Origin: an uncultured Eubacterium sp.
GTDB lineage: Bacteria > Bacillota > Clostridia > Lachnospirales > Lachnospiraceae
DNA: 12,603 nucleotides
Reading direction: 5' to 3'
Assembly: GCA_910586045.1 (NCBI GenBank)
Contig: CAJUIH010000046.1
Location: 1 to 12,603, forward strand
Below the pieces are notes generated by a model. It ran no database searches, was not told where the DNA came from, and saw nothing but the letters and a program-made list of their open reading frames with translations. Position numbers and translations under genes: made by a program. Of this stretch, positions 7,207-12,603 are shown piece after piece; within the stretch, counting starts at the first letter, position 1, and the number at the start of each line of letters is the position of its first letter.

Positions 7207-7322
7207 TGAATGGGAGGGGATTGCTACTAAAAATTGACTTGGAAATTTTCTGCATAGGTAAAATAGGAAAGCGGTGGGAAATTGGGGAAAATAGATGCTG
7301 TAACGAAGGAAAGGAGGTCAAT

Positions 7323-7487
7323 ATGTGCCAAGCGCTTGAAGAAATTGAAATAAAAGGTAAAATAGAGGGTTCTGTTGAAACTTATAGGGAGTTTATTCTG
7401 TCATTGCAGGATACGATCCAACGTATAGCCGAAAAATTCAACCTTTCTTTGCAGAAGTCAGAAGAAGGCAGAAAATATTGGAAGTGA
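7323..7487 (+). CDS. Small conserved-type protein of unknown function (54 aa)
   Basis: The ATG at 7323 follows a textbook ribosome binding site (AAAGGAGGT, about 5 nt), which decides the start; the frame is open further upstream but without such a site. The product begins MCQALEEIEIKGKIEG and ends EEGRKYWK. It is acidic, with a likely amphipathic helix in the middle (VETYREFILSLQDTIQRIAEKF). From general knowledge, this MC.ALE...KGKIEG...ETYREF...KYW pattern resembles short Lachnospiraceae proteins and the C-terminal tails of Rpn/PD-(D/E)XK nuclease transposase-like proteins. I cannot confirm homology. If so, it is a stand-alone tail without a nuclease domain. A weak promoter (TTGACT 7234-7239, TAAAAT 7259-7264, spacer 19) lies upstream. 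No function is assigned. Confidence 0.6.
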   Translation: MCQALEEIEIKGKIEGSVETYREFILSLQDTIQRIAEKFNLSLQKSEEGRKYWK

Positions 7488-7546
7488 TATAAACCATGCA
7501 GACTTTAGCGCTGGTCGTTAAACAGGCCCATTTCGTTGCAATAAAC

Positions 7547-7584
7547 AGGAATGAAGCAATAAAGGCTCAAGGCTTGCTATTCCT
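7547..7584. repeat. Imperfect hairpin downstream of the small ORF
   Basis: AGGAAT (7547-7552) and AGCAA (7555-7559), split by a 2-nt bulge, pair with TTGCTATTCCT (7574-7584), making an 11-bp stem. Flanking segments ATAAACA (7540s) and TGTTTAT (7599 onward) can pair further out across an unpaired stretch. It could terminate the 7323 gene, though only TTCT follows, or be part of a decayed palindromic element. The stretch 7488-7674 holds no gene I can support. Confidence 0.35.
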
Positions 7585-7674
7585 TTCTGCTCCGGCGAAT
7601 GTTTATGATGCATAAAGTAACAACTTGCAGATAGCCTATCCGCTATTATTATAACCCGGCCCTGCGCAGCCCCG

Positions 7675-8283
7675 ATGGGCGGCACAGGAATGCCGGAGAA
7701 TCCGCCGGCAACGCAGGAACCGGCAGAAAACGCCCGTCCGCAGGTGAAATCCGTAACGCTTTCCAGAACGCTGTACACATATAACGGAAAACCGAAAAAG
7801 CCGTCAGTTACCGCAGTGAATACAGAAGGCAGAAAGATTCCTGCTGAATATTATACAGTCAGCTACAAAAACAATAAGAAAGCCGGAAAAGACACAGTGA
7901 CGGTCCGATTCAAAGACGGTTACAGCGGCACGGTAAAAAAGACATTTACGATATGCCCGGCTGGGACTTCCATCCGGAAACTTACAGCGGCATCCGGCGG
8001 TTTTACTGTAAAGTGGAAAAAGAAAACCGCGCAGACGAGCGGGTACCAGATCCAGTATTCCACGGATAAGGGATTTCAGGGAGGCAGCACCCGCAGCGTG
8101 TCTGTGAAAAAGGCTTCTGTAACAAGGAAAGAAGTAAAAAAACTGAAAGCAGGGAAAAAATGCTATGTGCGCATCCGCACTTACAAAACGGTAAAGGCGG
8201 ATGGGAAAAACACAGCATCCGCTGTCCGGGCAGGGGCGTTCCCTGCAGCCGGAAGGGAAGACGGGCGGAAACGGAAGGCATAA
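7675..8283 (+). pseudogene. Fragment of an Ig-like/FN3 surface protein
   Basis: The 202-codon frame encodes two extracellular-type beta domains: a bacterial Ig-like module (about residues 24-95, KSVTLSRTLYTYNGKPKKPSV through TVKKTFTI) and a fibronectin type III module (about 98-175, with FTVKWKKK, GYQIQYST, KKLKAGKKCYVRIRTYKT). This Ig-plus-FN3 ending is frequent at the C-termini of large secreted Lachnospiraceae proteins. The fragment has no signal peptide, no ribosome binding site before ATG 7675, and a frame open only from 7621. After residue 180 the sequence leaves the FN3 pattern and ends in a basic tail (GREDGRKRKA) that looks like out-of-frame readthrough. I therefore read it as the broken 3' part of a surface-protein gene. 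It could be expressed if fused in another strain. Confidence 0.65.
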
Positions 8284-8286
8284 GGA

Positions 8287-8497
8287 GTGAATCTCAACGC
8301 CGGGTACACTGGAGTACCAACGGACAGGAAACGCCCGACGCTGCCATCCGGGCTACGAAAGCAGGCGGGCTTATTTTCCGGCCTGATCTTCTGTGCCGAC
8401 TGCGGAAGCGTCATGTACCAGGAGAAAATCATTGTCCATGAATCCGAAGCGCCGGCAAAATTTTTTTACACTCCTAATGCTTCTTTATCGAATCTAA
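8287..8497 (+). pseudogene. Serine-recombinase zinc-ribbon fragment
   Basis: The frame reads DRKRPTLPSG, then GLFSGLIFCADCGSVMY, the beginning of the recombinase zinc beta-ribbon domain found in large serine recombinases (Tn4451 TnpX type and relatives). Only the first CxxC pair is present; the catalytic N-terminal resolvase domain, the recombinase domain and the second Cys pair are missing. The only initiator-like codon is a GTG touching AAGGAG, too close to be a good start. Downstream, the frame runs into the left end of the 249-bp MITE-like element and stops inside it at 8518-8520. This is a relic of an integrated mobile element, later cut again by another insertion. Confidence 0.65.
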
Positions 8498-8535
8498 GGA
8501 ACTGTAAAGAAATAATCTGATAAAGTTACGCTGGA

Positions 8536-8617
8536 TTTTTCTTCGAAAGTGCCAGGCAAAAATCAGGCGCATAGTGGGCTATATACCTGATTTTTGACTG
8601 GTGCTATCGGAGAAAAA
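8536..8617. repeat. 32-bp-arm imperfect hairpin inside the MITE-like element
   Basis: Arms 8536-8567 and 8586-8617 match at 27 of 32 positions, with an 18-nt loop (8568-8585). The innermost 11 bp (CAAAAATCAGG/CCTGATTTTTG) are perfect. Three of the five mismatches become G-U pairs in plus-strand RNA, so the transcript would fold firmly. Confidence 0.75.
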
Positions 8618-8635
8618 GACAAGTAAGTTTGTTAT

Positions 8636-8705
8636 ATAAACGGCGTAAAATTTCAGCACAATATCATTTGCTTCTGGCCCGCCGTTTATCGGGTTTATTG
8701 TGCAG
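8636..8705. repeat. Interleaved inverted repeats (A-B-A'-B')
   Basis: ATAAACGGCG (8636-8645) pairs perfectly with CGCCGTTTAT (8680-8689). GCACAATA (8656-8663) pairs perfectly with TATTGTGC (8696-8703). The pairs interlock rather than nest, so they would be alternative structures or a pseudoknot. Confidence 0.55.
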
Positions 8706-8956
8706 TATTCAATCACCGAATATATAGATTATTTTTTTACAGTTCCTAAGCTAATACTAAGGACTTCCAACCATTCTTCCAAAGCCGCCAAAAAGCCGGG
8801 TAAACCATCTCTCCCAGTTAATCTTTGCAGGCTTTACAACTGGTATCCTATACATATTCGTAATACACAAAACGGATTCGTGAAACCTTGTCAGCTATCC
8901 ATCTGCTGTTTTGCATTTCTATGTAGTGTAGGTTACGCAGAGGCAGAGAAAACCAG

Positions 8957-9191
8957 CCGGATAAGGGACGCAGGCCTGGCTTGCGGCGACGTTGGAAGAA
9001 TGGTTAGAAGCCCTTAGTATTCTGCCCGATCCCCTAAGGGGCGAAGCCAAGCGGCGCCTTTAGCTGCTGGCGTCAGCCAGGGCGAATTAGGCGCCGCGAC
9101 CGGGGCAGGCCGATCCGTAAATGCAGAATACTTAGGGATTCTTGCCATTCTGGAGCCGGAGCCGCAAGATAGGCCCGCGTCCCTCATCCGG
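8957..9191. ncRNA. Candidate large structured RNA (long stem with branched tip)
   Basis: Two 69-nt arms, 8957-9025 and 9123-9191, are inverted copies matching at 54 of 69 positions with no gaps. Most mismatches sit in one 9x9 purine-rich internal loop (8989-8997 against 9151-9159). The 97-nt tip can fold into CCCC/GGGG (9031-9034/9038-9041) and a perfect 8-bp GCGGCGCC/GGCGCCGC stem (9051-9058/9090-9097). That stem encloses a CTGGC/GCCAG hairpin (9067-9071/9076-9080). GTTAC (8932-8936) and GTAAC (9209-9213) may close the base. The region is GC-rich among AT-rich flanks and has no convincing coding frame. I do not recognise an Rfam class. The strand is undetermined: wobble pairs favour neither. 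A palindromic mobile element is the main alternative. The rest of 8747-9354 holds only the hairpin, promoter and palindrome listed separately. Confidence 0.55.
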
Positions 9192-9199
9192 CGTCCTCG

Positions 9200-9245
9200 C
9201 AGCCAAAATGTAACATATTGTTTGCGCCGGCAAAATATTTGGCTG
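9200..9245. repeat. Nested hairpin before the nucleotidyltransferase promoter
   Basis: CAGCCAAA (9200-9207) pairs with TTTGGCTG (9238-9245), and inside it TTTGC (9221-9225) pairs with GCAAA (9230-9234) around GCCG. It separates the large palindrome from the promoter at 9252-9280 and could act as its 3' boundary, but it lacks a T-run. Confidence 0.4.
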
Positions 9246-9251
9246 TAGACT

Positions 9252-9280
9252 TTGCTCTTTCCGGTATTATCTGTTACAAT
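9252..9280 (+). promoter_or_regulatory. Candidate promoter for the nucleotidyltransferase-ugd genes
   Basis: TTGCTC (9252-9257) and TACAAT (9275-9280) are 17 nt apart, and TGT precedes the -10 as an extended -10. Transcription would start near 9287, about 68 nt upstream of the ATG at 9355. Confidence 0.55.
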
Positions 9281-9299
9281 AGAAAAATATATTGTATCC

Positions 9300-9316
9300 T
9301 AAGGAACAGTTCCTAA
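9300..9316. repeat. 17-nt palindrome TAAGGAACAGTTCCTAA
   Basis: AGGAAC and GTTCCT flank a central A in the leader just after the predicted transcription start. The 17 nt equal the outer left end (TAAGGAAC, 8495-8502) and outer right end (AGTTCCTAA, 8741-8749) of the MITE-like element joined together. It may be an excision or internal-deletion footprint, or an operator. Confidence 0.55.
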
Positions 9317-9354
9317 TAATATCAAATTTGAAAACGTAAGGAGGACACAGTTAC

Positions 9355-10260
9355 ATGAAAGAGATCGCACTCGTAATTATGGCGGCAGGTATTGGCTCAC
9401 GGTATGGGGCGGGGATTAAACAGCTTCAGAAAGTAGGGCCGCAGGGAGAAATTATTATCGATTATTCGATCCATGACGCTTTGGAGGCTGGATTTAACCG
9501 GGTGGTTTTCATTATTCGAAAAGATATAGAAGCAGAATTTAAAGAGGCAATCGGTTCTAGGATTGAAAAAATCTGTCCGGTTACTTATGTATTCCAGGAC
9601 AAGGAAGATTTGCCGGACGGCTTTACCTGTCCGCCGGAGCGCACAAAGCCTTGGGGGACCGGCCAGGCTGTACTGGCTTGCCGGGACGTGCTGCACGGGC
9701 CGTTTGCGGTGATTAACGCGGATGATTATTATGGGAAAGAAGCGTTTCGCAGCGTATTCGGGTTTTTGCGGGAAGAAAACAGGGCAGGAAATGAATATTG
9801 CATGGCCGGTTTTGAAATTCAAAATACACTCAGTGAAAACGGCGCGGTTACACGCGGCATTTGCAATATGGACGCGGACGGATATTTGGAAACGGTGGTG
9901 GAAACGGGCGGACTGCAGCGTATGCCGTCGGGCCGGATTTGTGACGAAAGCGGCAAGGTTTTATCGGGAGATACGCTTGTTTCCATGAATTTGTGGGGGC
10001 TGATGCCGCAGTTTCTTTCTGTGTTGGAAGAAAAATTTAAAACGTTCCTAAAAGCGGTAAAACCGGGGGATAAAAAAGCGGAATACCTGCTTCCGTCGGT
10101 TGTGGATGAGATGATCGGCAGCGGGCAGGCGACGGTGAAAGTGCTTCCGACACCGGATAAATGGTTCGGCGTGACGTATGCCGAGGATCGTGACAGTGTC
10201 GTAGCGGCGTTTCAAAAGCTTACGGCAGACGGTATTTACAAAGATGGATTGTGGAGTTGA
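9355..10260 (+). CDS. Sugar-phosphate nucleotidyltransferase family protein
   Basis: Predicted cytoplasmic enzyme that joins a sugar-1-phosphate to an NTP to make an activated nucleotide sugar. The GT-A/Rossmann-like NTP_transferase fold is shown by the N-terminal nucleotide-binding loop MAAGIGSRYGAG (9-20) and Lys22 in IKQLQKVGP. KPWGTGQAVL (98-107) and NADDYYG (121-127), the metal-binding Asp segment, also fit. At 301 aa it is near normal for a single-domain member. It is not the classical GalU sequence, so the base and sugar used are uncertain. The neighbouring UDP-glucose dehydrogenase makes UTP/glucose-1-P plausible. The start follows AAGGAGG about 10 nt upstream. The gene ends 17 nt before ugd, so the two are almost certainly co-transcribed. 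Confidence 0.88.
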   Translation: MKEIALVIMAAGIGSRYGAGIKQLQKVGPQGEIIIDYSIHDALEAGFNRVVFIIRKDIEAEFKEAIGSRIEKICPVTYVFQDKEDLPDGFTCPPERTKPWGTGQAVLACRDVLHGPFAVINADDYYGKEAFRSVFGFLREENRAGNEYCMAGFEIQNTLSENGAVTRGICNMDADGYLETVVETGGLQRMPSGRICDESGKVLSGDTLVSMNLWGLMPQFLSVLEEKFKTFLKAVKPGDKKAEYLLPSVVDEMIGSGQATVKVLPTPDKWFGVTYAEDRDSVVAAFQKLTADGIYKDGLWS

Positions 10261-10277
10261 ACAAAGGAGAAGAGGTT

Positions 10278-11513
10278 ATGAAAATAGCGGTAGCAGGCGC
10301 GGGCTATGTGGGGCTGTCCCTTTCGGTACTTCTGGCGCAGCGCCATGAAGTGACGGTAGTGGATCCTTTGACAGAAAAAGTGGCACTGATTAACCAGCGA
10401 AAATCACCCATTGCAGACCAGGATATTACAGATTTTTTTATGCACCGCAGCCTGCATCTGCATGCGGCAGCGGACGGGGCACAGGCATACCGCGACGCGG
10501 ATTATGTAATGGTCGCAACGCCGACCAATTATGACCCAAAACAAAATTATTTTGATACGTCTTCGGTAGAGCAAGTACTTGCGTCTGTGCTGGAATTAAA
10601 TCCGCGTGCCGTGATCGTTGTAAAATCTACGGTTCCGGTTGGATTTACAAAGGAAATCAGCAGAAAATACCATACGGACCGGATTTTATTTTCGCCGGAA
10701 TTTCTGCGGGAAGGCCATGCGCTGCATGATAATTTGTATCCGTCCCGTATTATTGTAGGCAGTCCCGCGGACAGCCCGGGGCGGCGGGCGGACGCCGAAG
10801 CGTTTGCGGACCTGCTGTGCGCCGGGGCGCTGCGCAAAGATGTGCCGGTACTTCATATGGAAACAACCGAAGCGGAGGCAGTAAAGCTTTTTGCGAATAC
10901 TTATTTGGCGCTGCGGGTATCTTATTTTAATGAGCTGGATACGTACGCGGAAGTAAGGGGACTGGATACCAAACAGATTATCGAGGGGGTATGCCTGGAT
11001 CCAAGGATCGGTACGCATTACAACAATCCTTCGTTTGGGTATGGCGGTTATTGCCTGCCAAAGGATACGAAGCAGCTTTTGGCTAACTATAAGGATATAC
11101 CGGAAAATTTAATCGAAGCGATCGTTGCGTCGAATAGGACGCGCAAAGACTTTGTGGCGGATCAGATTTTGTATAAAGGCGGTTATTATGAAGACGCCAG
11201 CAGCAGGGGGTTCGGCGGACAGCCGGGCAATGCCTGTGTAGTCGGCATTTACCGTTTGACGATGAAAATGGATTCCGACAACTTCCGACAAAGCTCGATT
11301 CAGGGTGTAATGAAGCGGATCAAGGCAAAAGGGGCGTCTGTCATTTTATACGAACCCGCGTTAAAAGAAGATGTTTTTTTCGGCAGCGAAGTGGTGCGGG
11401 ATCTGGATTTGTTTAAGTCCCGCGCGGATGTGATTGTGGCGAACCGTTTTGCGGAAGAATTAAAAGACGTCAAACAAAAAGTCTATACACGCGATTTGTA
11501 TGGCAGGGATTGA
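10278..11513 (+). CDS. ugd: UDP-glucose 6-dehydrogenase
   Basis: NAD-dependent four-electron oxidation of UDP-glucose to UDP-glucuronate, a precursor of acidic capsule and exopolysaccharides. The start at 10278 is preferred over an in-frame ATG at 10251 because GGAGAAGAGG lies just upstream and the Rossmann motif MKIAVAGAGYVGLS then begins at residue 1. The 411-aa product shows VKSTVPVGFT (115-124), SPEFLREG (139-146) with catalytic Glu141, EAVKLFANTYLALR (200-213) with Lys203 and Asn207, and GYGGYCLPKDTKQL (254-267) with nucleophile Cys259. These identify the short Ugd class; related UDP-mannose dehydrogenases differ in the Cys loop. It follows the nucleotidyltransferase gene by 17 nt and precedes the SYGQ-repeat membrane protein by 46 nt. 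Confidence 0.95.
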   Translation: MKIAVAGAGYVGLSLSVLLAQRHEVTVVDPLTEKVALINQRKSPIADQDITDFFMHRSLHLHAAADGAQAYRDADYVMVATPTNYDPKQNYFDTSSVEQVLASVLELNPRAVIVVKSTVPVGFTKEISRKYHTDRILFSPEFLREGHALHDNLYPSRIIVGSPADSPGRRADAEAFADLLCAGALRKDVPVLHMETTEAEAVKLFANTYLALRVSYFNELDTYAEVRGLDTKQIIEGVCLDPRIGTHYNNPSFGYGGYCLPKDTKQLLANYKDIPENLIEAIVASNRTRKDFVADQILYKGGYYEDASSRGFGGQPGNACVVGIYRLTMKMDSDNFRQSSIQGVMKRIKAKGASVILYEPALKEDVFFGSEVVRDLDLFKSRADVIVANRFAEELKDVKQKVYTRDLYGRD

Positions 11514-11559
11514 CAAAATAGAATGGATCGATAAAATAGGTAAGGGGTGATTTTGCGGT

Positions 11560-12603
11560 ATGGAAGAAAACAACGAGCAGAATACGGAACAAACGGACAC
11601 GCCGGAAGGGCAGGAAAAAAAAGAGCAGGAAAGTAACAGCAGCTATGCTTATAGCTACGGCGGGCAAAGTACAGGGCAACCGGATCCGGCTGACGCGCCG
11701 GAAACAGAAAGCAGTTACGAATACCATTACGGCGGGCAGGACAGCGGGTATACGCAGATGCCGGGCGGATCAGAAGCAGGCAGCGGCGCTGCCTGTGAGG
11801 ATGTCCAGAATATCGAATATACCGCGTCAAGCGGGCAGTATGAAAACGGTGCGGGCCAGCCGTATGGGAATGCGTCCTATGGGCAGTATGAAAATGGTGC
11901 GGGCCAGCCGTACGACGGAACATCCTATGGACAGTATCAAAGCGGCCAGGGCCAGCCGTACGGCGGTACGTCCTATGGACAGTATCAAGGCGGCCAGGGC
12001 CAGCCGTACGGCGGTACGTCCTATGGACAGTATCAAAGCGGCCAGGGCCAGCCGTACGGCGGAACATCCTATGGGCAGTATCAAAGCGGCCAGAGCCAGC
12101 CGTATGGGAATTCGGCGGAACAGCAGCAGGGCGGCGGGAATGCATCCGGCCAGGGTTTTTCTTACGGCAATACGCAGTACGGCCAGTACCAGTCCGCCTA
12201 TACGGACAAAGACGCTTATCAAAAAGCGGACAGCAATTCCGGCGGCGGATTTGGGATTGCGTCGATGATCCTTGGGATTATTTCCCTTGCCATGTTTTGC
12301 ACCTGCCTGAATATACCAATCGCGGCGGCGGCAGTGGTGTTCGGGATTCTTCAGCTTATGAAAGGGTTCCGGCGTCCCGGAAGCGGGCCGGCGATCGCGG
12401 GGTTAATTACGGCAGGCTTATCCGTTCTGGCATTTCTTGCGACGGTTTTGCTGCTGTGGGGCCCGTTTCAGGATCTCTACCGGGAGACACTGCGGGAAAT
12501 GCAGGAATCCGGGTATGAAAATGAATTTGATTTTTACCGGGATCATGAGGAAAACGGGCTGGAAGACTGGCTGGAACAGTTGGAACAATACAGAAACGAT
12601 CGG
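11560..12603 (+). CDS. Membrane protein with Gly/Tyr/Gln-rich SYGQ-repeat N-terminal region (partial)
   Basis: The frame opens at ATG 11560, after AAGGGGTGA at long spacing, and stays open to the window edge (348 codons, no stop), so the C-terminus is missing. Residues 1-88 are acidic and low-complexity (EENNEQNTEQTDTPEGQEKKEQE, then YAYSYGGQ- and YEYHYGGQ-type stretches). Residues 90-185 are six 16-residue repeats of the form SYGQYQSGQGQPYGGT. Residues 231-267 and 278-300 are hydrophobic (GIASMILGIISLAMF; AGLITAGLSVLAFLATVLLLW), followed by an acidic, Tyr/Trp-containing tail. Two such helices after a Gly/Gln/Tyr-rich N-terminus match DUF4190-type membrane proteins in general form. No signal peptide is visible, so the repeats probably face the cytoplasm. 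Placement behind ugd suggests an envelope role, but the function is unknown. Confidence 0.82.
   Translation, partial: MEENNEQNTEQTDTPEGQEKKEQESNSSYAYSYGGQSTGQPDPADAPETESSYEYHYGGQDSGYTQMPGGSEAGSGAACEDVQNIEYTASSGQYENGAGQPYGNASYGQYENGAGQPYDGTSYGQYQSGQGQPYGGTSYGQYQGGQGQPYGGTSYGQYQSGQGQPYGGTSYGQYQSGQSQPYGNSAEQQQGGGNASGQGFSYGNTQYGQYQSAYTDKDAYQKADSNSGGGFGIASMILGIISLAMFCTCLNIPIAAAAVVFGILQLMKGFRRPGSGPAIAGLITAGLSVLAFLATVLLLWGPFQDLYRETLREMQESGYENEFDFYRDHEENGLEDWLEQLEQYRNDR
11827..12114 (+). repeat. Six tandem 48-bp coding repeats
   Basis: In-frame units start at 11827, 11875, 11923, 11971, 12019 and 12067, each encoding 16 residues. Units 3 and 4 differ by one base and units 3 and 5 by two; the outer units (1, 2, 6) are more diverged. 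This pattern is expected from recent internal duplication, and copy number probably varies between strains. Confidence 0.92.

Larger units (their letters stand above)
8498..8746. mobile_element. MITE-like element with 21-bp terminal inverted repeats
   Basis: The left end (8498-8518, beginning GGAACTGTAAAGAAA) and right end (8726-8746, ending ACAGTTCC) are inverted repeats matching at 20 of 21 positions. Both are flanked by TAA (8495-8497 and 8747-8749), consistent with a 3-bp target duplication. The 249-bp interior has no credible gene and is itself palindromic: a hairpin at 8536-8617 and two interleaved repeats at 8636-8705. This is the architecture of a non-autonomous miniature element moved by a transposase encoded elsewhere; I do not assign the parent IS family. 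It interrupts the serine-recombinase remnant. Confidence 0.75.

Noticed and set aside
8700..9017. 105-codon plus-strand frame starting inside the MITE-like element
   Set aside because: It starts within the right half of the element, runs into the structured palindrome, lacks a Shine-Dalgarno, and its sequence resembles no protein domain.
8957..9191. 6S RNA, SRP RNA, tmRNA or a known riboswitch
   Set aside because: I could not find the conserved central bubble of 6S, the SRP Alu/GGAA hallmarks, a tRNA-like end or a riboswitch core. It is left unassigned rather than forced into a class.
11827..12114. CRISPR array
   Set aside because: Units are contiguous 48-bp in-frame coding repeats with no unique spacers.
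11483..12222. Repeat-bearing minus-strand frames opposite the SYGQ repeats
   Set aside because: Their repeats are forced by the 48-bp DNA repeats on the plus strand; the plus frame has the start signal, membrane helices and continues beyond the repeats.

Overview
The window looks like a chromosomal segment of a Gram-positive anaerobe of the Clostridia, most likely a Lachnospiraceae-type gut bacterium. This is inferred from a transketolase split into two overlapping genes, a short (213 aa) transaldolase, a lipoprotein-type sugar-binding protein, strong AGGAGG-like ribosome binding sites, and remnants of Ig/FN3-repeat surface proteins and serine recombinases common in that group. No rRNA, tRNA or CRISPR array is visible.

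Layout. (i) 1-812: a plus-strand hypothetical gene without a recognisable ribosome binding site, with a hairpin on its left and a small tandem repeat at its 3' end. (ii) 813-7094: a minus-strand metabolic block, in transcription order proA (proline biosynthesis), transaldolase, transketolase N-half, transketolase C-half, aldose 1-epimerase (galM), and a YtfQ-like sugar-binding lipoprotein. The last five fit uptake of a sugar such as galactose or galactofuranose, anomer interconversion, and non-oxidative pentose-phosphate metabolism. No ABC permease or ATPase gene is present. (iii) 7095-9354: an accessory patch of small and broken genes and palindromes. It holds a 54-aa orphan ORF with a perfect Shine-Dalgarno, a decapitated Ig/FN3 surface-protein fragment, a serine-recombinase zinc-ribbon fragment cut by a 249-bp MITE-like element (21-bp terminal inverted repeats with one mismatch, TAA duplication), and a 235-nt imperfect palindrome that looks like an unassigned structured RNA. 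(iv) 9355-12603: a plus-strand set of a sugar-phosphate nucleotidyltransferase, UDP-glucose 6-dehydrogenase (ugd), and a membrane protein running off the right edge. That protein carries a Gly/Tyr/Gln-rich N-terminal region with six 16-residue SYGQ repeats.

How the genes work together. The minus-strand block is ordinary central carbon metabolism with one amino-acid gene at its head. The plus-strand block makes an activated sugar and probably UDP-glucuronate, so it is likely linked to an envelope polysaccharide; the role of its third, repeat-bearing membrane protein is unknown. The most unusual material is the palindrome-rich patch at 8498-9316 and the SYGQ-repeat membrane protein. A 17-nt palindrome at 9300-9316 equals the two outer ends of the MITE-like element joined together. 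All promoter, terminator and structure calls are by eye.
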